Translations under genes and position numbers: made by a program
Origin: Lepas anatifera
Lineage: Eukaryota > Arthropoda > Thecostraca > Lepadidae
Direction of reading: 5' to 3'
Assembly: GCA_034440635.1 (NCBI GenBank)
Contig: JAOTON010001351.1
Location: forward strand, 1,784,501-1,848,500
Length of the DNA stretch: 64,000 bases
Shown here: piece after piece, positions 11,138 through 22,591 of the stretch
Position numbering within the stretch: position 1 is the stretch's first letter
Layout of the letters: every line of letters starts with the position of its first letter
The notes under the pieces: generated by a model
Database searches by the model: none
Told to the model about the DNA's origin: nothing
Seen by the model: the letters and a program-made list of their open reading frames with translations, nothing else

Positions 11138-12514
11138 ACGGGTGTCCCAAAATAATGTACCACATTTTCTCCCTTAATTGTAGCGCCCTCACTAATAAAA
11201 CCATGAAAATTTTTGTTTCACGTACTGTAGAAATTCTGAAATTTTTGTTTTGTCCCCTTCATTTCATTCTTAGATATGACACCGTTGAATACGGAAGTAA
11301 AAAATAAAATTGTCCAGTCCTACCTCCAGACAAAGTCTGTGATCTTAACACAGCGAAAGCTGCAGCGTCTTTTCCCCCACTGCCTCAGTCCCACTAGGAA
11401 GACAATGTTGAGATTGACCGAACATTTTCTAGCATTTGGAACAGTGTACCACAAACGTAGGGGAAAATCGGGAAATAAGCTGTCCATGAACAGCAAAGAA
11501 ACCGTCGCTAAAATCGCAGGGGCCATTCAAAAGCAGCCAAAGGCCTCTGTTCGTCGTTTTGCAAGTCTCGTGGGCGTCAGCAAGTCTTCAGTACACAGAA
11601 TCTTGACAAAAAAACCTTGCATTGACTCCATACAAGATATCTTCGCACCAGCTGCTGACGACATTGGACCAAGAACAACGAGTTAAGTTCTGTGACTGGT
11701 TCAAATTAAAATGCTCCAGGTCAGACCACTCTCTGCACAACGTTTGGTTTTTGGATGAAGCGCACTTCCACCTTTGTGGCGAGGTTAACCGACACAACCT
11801 CCGCTTTTGGGTCAAATCGGCAGCAGACGAAGTTCTCCAGACTCCTCTGCACTCACCAAAGGTGACACCATGGTGCGCTTTGAGCAGTCAGGGTATCATA
11901 GGACCCTTCTTCTTTGAGAGCCGCGGAGGAGAAACGCTGACAGTGAACACCAAGCGCTACATTGCCGTACTCCAGCGGTTTTGGGAAGCACTGAAGCGAA
12001 AATGTGTGGATAACCTGCAGCAGCAGTGGTTGCAACAGGGCGGGGCAACCCCACACTCGGCAGGAGTCACCCTATCATAGCTTAAGGGTCACCTTGATGA
12101 GCGGGTGATCTCAAAGAAGACTAAAGTTGACTGGCCAGCACACTCACCGGACTTGAACCCCCCTAGACTTTTTTCTGTGGGGATACCTAAAAAGCAAAGT
12201 GTACTATCCAGGAAAATAAACACTCACATACCTGAGGAACAGCATCAGGAAGCAGGTTCGCCTTATCAAGCCTGAAATGTGTGAACGTGTTTGTCAGGAA
12301 GGTCTAAAGAGGGCAGAGGTATGTGCATCCAGAAATGGCTCACATCTGGAGCACGTGCTGTAGGGACGTTATGAATAATAATCCATCAGTGTTATCATGA
12401 CACAAAAAATTCTTTGAAATACAAAGTAAAATGGTGAAGGTTTCTTGTTTCTATCGTAAATACTTTCGCAGATATACACATTTCAAATGTGGTACTTTAT
12501 TTTGGGACACCCGG
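11138..12514 (+). mobile_element. Tc1/mariner-like element, decayed
   Basis: Terminal inverted repeats CGGGTGTCCCAAAATAA, followed by AGTACCACATTT or TGTACCACATTT, face inward from 11138 and 12514. They are flanked by a TA target duplication (11136-11137 and 12515-12516). The total length of 1377 bp is typical of Tc1/mariner elements. The single gene inside is a transposase pseudogene. The ends resemble those of the larger element at 12812-17209 (GGGTGTCCCAAAATA), so the two may be related. Confidence 0.92.
11276..12365 (+). pseudogene. Tc1/mariner-type DDE/D transposase pseudogene
   Basis: An intact ancestor would cut and paste the surrounding element by recognising its terminal repeats in the nucleus. 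From Met at 11276 the N-terminal ~110 residues form a paired-type helix-turn-helix region ending in SVRRFASLVGVSKSSVHRIL. A frameshift in an A-run near 11609-11615 moves the frame. The catalytic core then follows with WFLDEAHFHLCGEVN (first Asp codon at 11754-11756). The second catalytic Asp, normally in QQDGATPH, is Gly here (GGC at 12039-12041). There is a TAG stop just after 12075. An extra C in a C-run at 12158-12163 breaks the SPDLNP/LDFFLWGYLKSKVY block. Two frameshifts, one stop and a lost catalytic residue make it non-functional. The family assignment rests on the D-E-A-H, QQ-GATPH and SPDLNP motifs and on the terminal repeats. Confidence 0.92.
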
Positions 12515-12811
12515 TACTCATTGTTGACGCAACTGAAGCAGCTTCAATCTGGCACAAAGCGGTGCCAGCTAAGACGCCCGTTTGACGTCGCGCTAATTTG
12601 GAGGCAGTTATTTCGAACAGAGAAAAGTGAAATAACAGGAAATGTGGCCATTTTCAGCAGGAACAAGGCGAAATCCATCATTTTCAATTTCAACTGCCCC
12701 TAAACCACCAGAGTCTGGAATTGCACCAAGGTAGGCAGATTCCCTTTAAGGTGAACCGACAGCAGCGCCACAGGCAGTGCCATCGGCGGTCGAGATAAAC
12801 GCCCCACAGTA

Positions 12812-13550
12812 GGGTGTCCCAAAATACCACTTTTTCGTCTGTGCAAGCTTGCCAGTTGACACCGCATTCTCCTTTGAGTTAATAATGAGCATGCAAAATT
12901 TGGATTCGATCTTTTGAGGTTTGGCCCCCCCCACAAAACTGGTGAAAATCGAAAATCGTTGGATCGGCTCGAAAATGGGTTCATTCGAAAGCTTATGACA
13001 AAGGAAAACATATTTCCCTCATACAAATTGATGTAAAACCACTTCTTCATCGTTTTAGAGAGCTAAGAAGTTCCGAATTGTGGTATCACTGGTCAGAGGC
13101 GGATCTAATAAACTTTTCTTGGGGGTAACATGAGCAAAATGGGAAAACAGTGTCTTGTTTTCAAGAAAATAGACCACAATTGGCCAAAGCGAGTAGAGTT
13201 TATCACTTTTAAGGGGATGGTTGGATTGGTTTTCCTTGCATCCGCCACTGGTATGGACATGACAAATTATATATTGTACTTCGCCTGATTCCGGGAAACA
13301 AAGCCATTTGCTGCATCACTACGGATATAAGTGCATGGTACCATTGCGACCGTTAGAATGAATATTCCATGTTTTCGTTCCTTTACAGAGTTGTCGTGTC
13401 ATGACTTAATTTGCATTTAATGTTGAAGCAGTCTACCTGAAGCAAATTGTACGATGCCTTCAGCATACTCGAAGAAAAGATCCAATGATGAAGAAGGGAG
13501 AAGTCAGCGACGGAAAAAAACATGCGGACTGACCTCTGAAGTAGTCCAGG
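12812..13550 (+). repeat. Left terminal inverted repeat arm
   Basis: Reads from GGGTGTCCC to GACCTCTGAAGTA. It pairs with 16470-17209. It contains an embedded hAT-like MITE of about 156 bp. Confidence 0.88.
13092..13247. mobile_element. Possible short hAT-like MITE inside the arm
   Basis: The segment begins CAGAGGCGGATC and ends GCATCCGCCACTG, so the two sides form a short inverted repeat of the CAGTGGCGGATC type seen at hAT ends. The same segment is present in the right arm (16763-16920), so it was inserted before the arms duplicated. I could not find a clean 8-bp target duplication. Confidence 0.45.
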
Positions 13551-13915
13551 CATCAATTGAAACGATGAGATGACCTTGTTGGTAAATCCCTTCAGCTGCC
13601 TGCCAATCAGCTACCGACCAAGCGTAAAATCCTCCAAAGGTACCGAGCCCTCCGCATACAAGAGCCTAGTGCAACGAAGCACTAACTAGCTGGATAGATC
13701 GCTTTAGAGGTCCAGGCGATATAAGTCACCGTTCGAGTGCCCTGTAATACTGTTTACAGCAGCTGTAAAAATGTGTCATGCATACGCTAGGCGTGTGGTT
13801 AAAGTAATACTGAAATCTAAATCGAGAAACACTTCCATTTCAGCGCCAGCTCTATTAATTTCATCGCCAGCTAATGGCAGTCGGTTATTATTTTCATGGT
13901 AACGGTGACAGGTTC
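13551..13915. other. Interior of the 4.4-kb element, no gene
   Basis: About 365 bases between the left arm and the nested family A element. It contains a short ACAGCAGCTGT near 13758 and no recognisable frame. Confidence 0.45.
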
Positions 13916-14939
13916 TTAACCCGCGCCCCACCGGGGGTCCGGCGCCACCTTCGCCCCACCGGGGGCCATCGATGGCCCCCTCTAACTCCGAAAATATGGG
14001 AGTTAGCGCAAATCTGCAAAGTGCAATAGAAAGCTCACGTGAACTCAGTAAGAAATTACTTCGCATGTTTTAGTGCTCAGGTCAATGGTTTGACCTCCAG
14101 AGGTCAAATTAGGTCAAGATCGGCTATTTTCAAATATGCAATGATTAAGCAAACTGGTCATAACTCTTATGTCATTAGAGCTATTGAGGCCTGGTAAAGT
14201 TCATTTGATAGGAAATTGCCAGTACTTTTTCCGCTATGTGGAACGTAAAGACCTCCCGCCAGTGGTTTGACCTCCACAGGTCACCTCGTGACCTAATATG
14301 ACCTGAGGTCACGAAAGGTCATAAAATGACCTTGCCGTATATCAAATGAAAGCCAGTGACAAGACAAACACGATGGTGTTTGTTTCACCACTCTAGCTTA
14401 ATTAGGTCAAAAGTTATTGTCAAAATACTGTTTTTGACCTCTGGTGACCTTGGATGACCTTGGAAAAATCAAAAGGTAAATATGACCCCTGGAATCCGTG
14501 AAAGGGTGTCCAAAAACGCTGTTCTGAGCAGTCTGAGTAATAGCAATCATTTTTGTGGCTTTTATATCATGAAACAGGTTTTCCCCATGCTTTTCCAATG
14601 GGAGAGGTCGCCTCGTAACCTGACCTCAGGGCACGAAATCGAAAAATCCCGGATATACACCTTGTAGACCCTGGCGGGGTCATGAAGTGTAGGAAGTTTC
14701 AAATCGATCGACTTTGAAATGTAGCTCTTACAGAGCTCTAAAGTTGAAGTGAGGTGACCTTGGTTGACCTCGTCTGGTGACCTGACCTTGGGTGACCCGG
14801 GGTAAAAAATTTCAGGGATGATGGGAAAATGATGCAGTGAGAGGTAGAGCCCTCAACCGCGGTGCTGCGCCTCGTCGTTTTTCTGCTATCCCGGAAAAAC
14901 CTTAGGGGGGCCATCGATGGCCCCGGTGGCGAGGGTTAA
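13916..14939 (+). mobile_element. Family A TTAA element, full length (subfamily with ATCGAT palindrome)
   Basis: TTAA at 13916-13919 and 14936-14939 bounds 1024 bp. The ends are TTAACCCGCGCCCCACCGGG and, inverted, a matching GGTGGCGAGGG. Subterminal palindromes GGGGGCCATCGATGGCCCCC lie at 13961-13980 and near 14905-14925. By eye I count about 24 TGACC/GGTCA motifs in the element. It is closely similar over its whole length to 25801-26840. It encodes no protein. Confidence 0.9.
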
Positions 14940-15108
14940 GGAACCTGCAAATGATCATGAGGTCTAACAACAATCCTTCTTCGCAAGAGGACTTCAGTTT
15001 CTTCATGAATCAACACCAGGTGCCTAATCCTAGAATTAGATAAAATATTTTCTGCTCACGCTGTTCTTTTTTGTTGTTTTTCTGGCGATACTCTTCGACA
15101 AGCTCTCC

Positions 15109-15456
15109 ATGGTCCCCGCCGAGCACCTTCAAGTCAAGCAGATTGCAGAGCTAATCGCCCTCTTTCATGACCCATACTTCTTGCAGGCCCTACTGACTGC
15201 GGGAACTCCACGGCTTGACCTCAGGCTGTTCCAGGACATGAAGACCTATTCAGGGCAGCTACCAAGTGCTGCGAAAGCCACACAGTGCTCTATCATGCGT
15301 CAACCCTGGCATCTCACGGGGGAAAACGCCGTCCTCTGGTTGTTTGATGAGGGTGTGTCAACAGATGAAAATGCAGAGGTAGCAGCTGCACTCCCTGACA
15401 GTCACATAGCCAGGAACATTGGCACAGGGAAAGCCGATGTTGTCAGGAGCAGATAA
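15109..15456 (+). CDS. Short transposon-associated protein fragment, function unknown
   Basis: The frame of 115 codons opens with MVPAEHLQVKQIAEL. It has a hydrophobic, helix-forming stretch (IALFHDPYFLQALL, about residues 15-30) and then a segment of the kind WHLTGENAVLWLFDEGVSTD (about 64-86). The WxLT..NxVLxLFDE pattern reminds me of unannotated proteins that recur in many copies in cnidarian and crustacean genomes and seem to be carried by transposons. I cannot name a function, and no catalytic motif is visible. It lies inside the 4.4-kb inverted-repeat element and is followed by a possible out-of-frame continuation, so it is probably the remnant of that element's own or a captured gene. 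Confidence 0.35.
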   Translation: MVPAEHLQVKQIAELIALFHDPYFLQALLTAGTPRLDLRLFQDMKTYSGQLPSAAKATQCSIMRQPWHLTGENAVLWLFDEGVSTDENAEVAAALPDSHIARNIGTGKADVVRSR

Positions 15457-15964
15457 CCTGAGGCTCTGTGACTTCGTCCGACCGCACTCCTGGCTGGCAT
15501 TCAGGTGGATGAACGTCAGCAACCAGTGCTTACCACCCAGGAATCGGCGAGTGATACAGACTTCATCTGTATGAACGCTTTCATGGAAAATCTAGCAGTC
15601 ACAAACGAAACGATCGGTGAAAATACATCATGGACTACACCGACGTTGCCCGTGAAGGTGACATGAGGGCTCGGAACTGACAGTAGCCTGCGCACACCGT
15701 CTCCAAGCGCCGAATCTCGAAAAAGAGCTGGATGGCGTGCACGTGTAAAAATATTAATATAGAACTAGAAGAGCAGTCTAACAACATTTTGTCTGAGAAC
15801 AAGTTTCCTTTCCCATTAATGGGCTTCCGAATAAACACATTAAAGCCATTGGCTTGATGATATGGTGTGTCGTTCTGACTGCACCAATCGGTTGCGAAAA
15901 AAATGAAACAATGAAACAATCATATTTGTGCAATGAACGCCCACTTTCCATGCCATTCACAGTC
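15457..15964. other. Interior of the 4.4-kb element, no further gene
   Basis: I see no intact frame. The stretch just after the 15456 stop may be frame-shifted continuation of the upstream frame. Confidence 0.4.
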
Positions 15965-16396
15965 CCAGGGAAAAGCAATCTAGCTATGCCCTTGAAAGCG
16001 CTTAAATTGTACAGACTGTGATGATTCTGGTCCATTTTCTTTAAAAAAACAATAATTTTCCCCACATTTCCCGCGATACCTCCAAAAAAGTTTATAAGAT
16101 CCGCCTCTGGCCAGTGATCTCGCAATTCGAAACTTCTTAGCTCCATAAAAGCATCAAGAAGTGGTTTTATATCAATTTGAATGAAGGAAATAGGTTTTTC
16201 GGTCATAAGCCTTTATATAAACCAATTTTCAAGCCAATACAACGGTTTTCCATTTTCATCAGTTTAAGGGGGGCGGGGAGACCAAACCTCAAAGCATCGA
16301 TTCAAAATTTTGCATGTTCATTATTAACTCAGAGGAGAATGCGGTGTCAACTGGCAAGCTTGCACAGACGAAAAAGTGGTTTGGGACACCTTAATT
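15965..16396 (-). repeat. Third, partial copy of the inverted-repeat arm
   Basis: Runs from GGGAAAAGCAATC to TTTGGGACACC in the same orientation as the right arm (compare 16785-17209). It carries the same GATCCGCCTCTGGCCAGTGAT block. It is more diverged from both outer arms than they are from each other. After its end, about 60 bp (16397-16465) repeat the sequence found at 16605-16675 (ACACGACAA, TCTGTAAAGGAACAAA). Confidence 0.8.
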
Positions 16397-16469
16397 ACTC
16401 CTCACACGACAATTCTGTAAAGGAACAAAAACATGGCATATTTCTTCTAACGGTCACAACGGTGTAAAG

Positions 16470-17209
16470 GAGTACTTCAGAGGTCGGCCTGCATGTTTTC
16501 CCGTTGCTGACTTGTCTCTTCTTCATCATTGGATCTTTTCTTCGAGTATGCTGAAGGCATCGTACAATTTGCTTCAGGAAGACCGCTTCAACATTAAATG
16601 CAAATTACTCATGACACGACAACTCTGTAAAGGAACAAACACATGGAATATTCATTCCAACGGTCACAATGGTACCATGCACTTATATCCGTAGTGATGC
16701 CGCAAATGGCTTTGTTTCCCGAAATCAGGCGAAGTACAATTTATAATTTGTCATGTCCATACCAGTAGCGGATGCAAGGAAAACCAATCCAGCCATCCCC
16801 TTAAAAGTGATAAAACTCTACTCGCTTTGGCCAATTGTGGTCTATTTTCTTGAAAAAAGACACTGTTTTCCTATTTTGCTCATGTTACCCTCCAAAAAAA
16901 GTTTATTAGATCCGCCTCTGGCCAGTGATACCACAATTCGGAACTTCTTAGCTCTCTAAAACGATGAAGAAGTGGTTTTACATCAATTTGTATGAGGGAA
17001 ATATGTTTTCCTCTGTCATAAGCTTTCGAATGAACCCATTTTCGAGCCAATTCAACGATTTTCGATTTTCACCAGTTTTGGGAGGGGGGCGGGGGACCAA
17101 ACCTCAAAGGATCGAATCCATATTTTGCATGCTCATTATTAACTCAAAGGAGAATGCGGTGTCAACCGGCAAGCTTGCACAGACGAAAAAGTGGTATTTT
17201 GGGACACCC
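16470..17209 (-). repeat. Right terminal inverted repeat arm
   Basis: Reverse complement of 12812-13550, ending in ATTTTGGGACACCC before TA at 17210-17211. It includes the second copy of the embedded hAT-like segment at 16763-16920. Confidence 0.88.
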
Positions 17210-17211
17210 TA

Positions 17212-17969
17212 GCCCCACAGGCCGGGAGCGGCCGGGGGCGGCCGTAAACGACACCTCGGCTGGATCGGCCTATAATTGGATCCGCAGCGGCACCACACAG
17301 CCGACCGGCGGCGCGTGCGCTAATTCAGCGTGCGGCGCCACAGTTTACAGCGGCGCCGAGCCCAGTCCAGCCGATTCGACACCATTAGCAGCGGGCCGGG
17401 AACCGGGCCGATCCGCAGCCGCCGGACCGACACCGTCACCGGTCCCACACGGCCGGCAATCTTCCGTACTTATCACCGATTTATGGCAGTGGTTATGCAG
17501 AGCCGGGGCGGCGGCAAAAAGTCGGCTGCCACGGCGGCGGAGTGCGCCGCCGCTGCAGGACTGGCACTGGGGCTCCATTACTGGCGGCCACAGCAGCCTC
17601 AGGGGCACTCGGAGCGGTGACAGGAGCGTATCCTCGTACCCTCCGCAGCCGCTGCGGACTGGAAGCGAGGCTCCATTACTGGCGGCCACAGCAGCCTCAG
17701 GGGTACTCGGAGCGGTGACAGGAGCGTACCCAACTCACTGTCTAGTCAAAACACTTCAGAAGTCATGTCCAACGGCACTCTTCTGACAGGCGCTGCCGTT
17801 TTCGTCACTTCGTGGGAAATTCATCAACTTTGAAGCAAGAGTGGCGAGCCGCAAACGGAAAGGCGACCAGACATCGCGAGTTCTCCGCCAGCTGGGAGCG
17901 TTCGGCGCGGAGCAACAGATACAGGACCGTAGCGTTTGTGCGGTACACCAGATCGCAGAGACGGGCCAG
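17212..17969. other. CpG-rich spacer with a 98-bp tandem duplication
   Basis: GC- and CpG-rich DNA. A 98-bp unit containing GGCTCCATTACTGGCGGCC occurs twice (core at 17571 and 17669). Several overlapping open frames exist on both strands but none has a recognisable domain. Confidence 0.6.
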
Positions 17970-19197
17970 CCGCCATCCACTGCTGGGAGCGAGAGCGGGA
18001 CCTGCCCGTGGACCAGCCGTCATCCACTGCTGGGAGCGAGAGCGGGACCTGCCCGCAGACCAGCCGCCATCCACTGCTGGGAGCGAGAGCGGGACCTGCC
18101 CGCGGACCAGCCACCATCCACTGCTGGGAGCGAGAGCGGGACCTGCCCGCGGACCAGCCGCCATCCACTGCTGGGAGCGAGAGCGGGACCTGCCCGCAGA
18201 CCAGTCGCCATCCACTGCTGGGAGCGAGAGCGGGACCTGCCCGCGGACCAGCCGCCATCCACTGCTGGGAGCGAGAGCGGGACCTGCCCGCGGACCAGCC
18301 GCCATCCACTGCTGGGAGCGAGAGCGGGACCTGCCCGCGGACCAGCCACCATCCACTGCTGGGAGCGAGAGCGGGACCTGCCCGCGGACCAGCCGCCATC
18401 CACTGCTGGGAGCGAGAGCGGGACCTGCCCGCGGGCCAGCCGCCATCCACTGCTGGGAGCGAGAGCGGGACCTGCCCGCAGACCAGTCGCCATCCACTGC
18501 TGGGAGCGAGAGCGGGACCTGCCCGCGGACCAGCCGCCATCCACTGCTGGGAGCGAGAGCGGGACCTGCCCGCGGACCAGCCGCCATCCACTGCTGGGAG
18601 CGAGAGCGGGACCTGCCCGCGGACCAGCCGCCATCCACTGCTGGGAGCGAGAGCGGGACCTGCCCGCAGACCAGTCGCCATCCACTGCTGGGAGCGAGAG
18701 CGGGACCTGCACGCGGACCAGCCGCCATCCACTGCTGGGAGCGAGAGCGGGACCTGCCCGCAGACCAGCCGCCATCCACTGCTGGGAGCGAGAGCGGGAC
18801 CTGCCCGCGGACCAGCCACCATCCACTGCTGGGAGCGAGAGCGGGACCTGCCCGCGGACCAGCCACCATCCACTGCTGGGAGCGAGAGCGGGACCTGCCC
18901 GCGGACCAGCCGCCATCCACTGCTGGGAGCGAGAGCGGGACCTGCCCGCAGACCAGCCGCCATCCACTGCTGGGAGCGAGAGCGGGACCTGCCCGCGGAC
19001 CAGCCACCATCCACTGCTGGGAGCGAGAGCGGGACCTGCCCGCGGACCAGCCGTCATCCAATGCTGGGAGCGAGAGCGGGACCTGCCCGCGGACCAGCCA
19101 CCATCCACTGCTGGGAGCGAGAGCGGGAGCTGCCCGCAGACCAGCCACCATCCACTGCTGGGAGCGAGAGCGGGACCTGCCCGCGGAGAGGCGGGCC
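17970..19197. repeat. 47-bp minisatellite, 26 copies
   Basis: Units begin CCGCCATCCACTGCTGGGAG and end CCCGCGGACCAG, with exact 47-bp spacing from 17970 to 19145. Substitutions are few (CCGCC/CCACC/TCGCC; GCGGACC/GCAGACC). The unit has no stop in several frames on either strand. Since 47 is not a multiple of three, every open frame cycles through all three unit frames, which gives five or more overlapping frames of 400-550 codons. None is a credible protein. Confidence 0.97.
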
Positions 19198-19335
19198 AGC
19201 CAGCGTCCACTGCTGGGAGCTGGGAGCTGCCCGCGGAGAGGCGGGCCAGCCGGCGTCCACTGCTGGGAGCTGGGAGCTGCCCGCGGAGAGGCGGGCCAGC
19301 CGCCATCCACTGCTGGGAGCTGGGAGCTGTTGTCT
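19198..19335. repeat. 50-bp variant repeat, about 3 copies
   Basis: The array changes here to a unit of about 50 bp. The change adds GCTGGGAGCTGCCC and GCGGAGAGGCGGGCC to the 47-bp core. It is a related higher-order variant at the right edge of the 47-bp array. Confidence 0.9.
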
Positions 19336-19754
19336 ATATATATCCAGCCGGCAATTCCGTTGTCGATGTGCAGAACGGTGCAGAACTCTATAACGAGTTA
19401 TAGGCCATTCAGAGCTACGTCGCGAGTCACCTTGATTATGAAGGAGTTGTTAGCGCTATGATTCTGGCATGGTGGGCTGTTTTGATTGTCCTGGACGCTG
19501 TTGTGTTTTGTTGCGAGTGACGTTGTTATCGCTCATGCAGTGGTCCTCTTTGTATGTAGTTTCTTAAGTTTTACGTCGAGACGTGTATTGGTTGAACGCC
19601 GCTTCGATTTAGCCTTTTAGTAAAACACATACGCATCTGTTGTTTTTTTAATATTTTTGCATTCCATTTCCCGGGAACATTTTGTGTTAGTTGCTAGTAT
19701 CATTCATACAACGCACTGACACTATGCACAGAGCGGAAGTTTCCATTTGCCGGC
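19336..19754. other. Spacer, no gene
   Basis: AT-richer DNA with nothing I can support. Confidence 0.5.
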
Positions 19755-20095
19755 ACCCTTATGGGACAGCGGCACCGCACTCGGCGGGTCATAGGCTGCT
19801 CCAGACTCTCCAAGCTGCAGCGACCGGCACAGGCCGAGCCCTCACATGAGGGCTGCGGGCGAGAGACCGGACCGGTGGATCACTTTAAAGGCCGACCAGG
19901 CCCGTGCACCCACAAACAGGGACGCCGGCTGGCACGGTGTTGATCCCACTACTGCGGCGCGCACTCCCCAGTGTACCACTATCTCCTGGGTAGGAGGCGG
20001 CCGCGGAAAAGGCTGCCATAGGTCAGCCTTGATCCAGGGGCCTTCCACTCCCTAGCGTGGCGCCTTTGCCAGCTGCGCCACGGGGGTGGCTCACA
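19755..20095 (-). mobile_element. tRNA-derived SINE
   Basis: On the minus strand the element opens GCCACCCCCGTGGCGCAGCT. It contains a perfect A box, TGGCGCAGCTGG (20069-20080), and a B-box-like TGGATCAAGGC about 45 bases on. The body continues to about 19755. The tRNA cloverleaf is degraded, so it is a SINE head and not a working tRNA gene. The 3' end is approximate. Confidence 0.6.

Positions 20096-22591
<2,496 letters not shown>

Larger units (their letters stand above)
10975..12749 (+). mobile_element. Longer family B relative split by a mariner element
   Basis: The left piece, 10975-11137, matches 28978-29143 (GGTTTTGGTACCGTC, TTTCAAACGTGAAA, TAGATCA, ATTTGTATTTGT). The right piece, 12515-12749, matches 34250-34394 (GGCGAAATCC, ATTGCACCAAGG or ATCGCACCAAAG, TTCCCTTTAA) and ends with TTAA at 12746-12749. 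A Tc1/mariner copy sits between them at a TA. Removing it leaves about 400 bp. Confidence 0.6.
12812..17209. mobile_element. 4.4-kb element with ~740-bp terminal inverted repeats
   Basis: Both ends begin GGGTGTCCCAAAATACCAC reading inward and are flanked by TA (12810-12811 and 17210-17211), as in Tc1/mariner elements. Left arm 12812-13550 and right arm 16470-17209 are reverse complements over their whole length, with substitutions and small indels. The interior holds a family A element (13916-14939), a short protein-like frame (15109-15456) and a third partial arm copy (15965-16396). I see no transposase frame, so it is either a non-autonomous long-TIR derivative or a nest of several related insertions. 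Confidence 0.82.

Noticed and set aside
12801..17220. GCCCCACAG on both sides of the 4.4-kb element as a 9-bp target duplication
   Set aside because: The repeats lie in the order GCCCCACAG-TA-element-TA-GCCCCACAG, so TA fits better as the duplication. The 9-mer may be coincidence or a microhomology trace.
17154..17786. 210-codon frame after the 4.4-kb element as a gene
   Set aside because: It begins inside the transposon arm, consists of Ser/Pro/Gly/Arg low complexity and contains a tandem duplication. No family is recognised.
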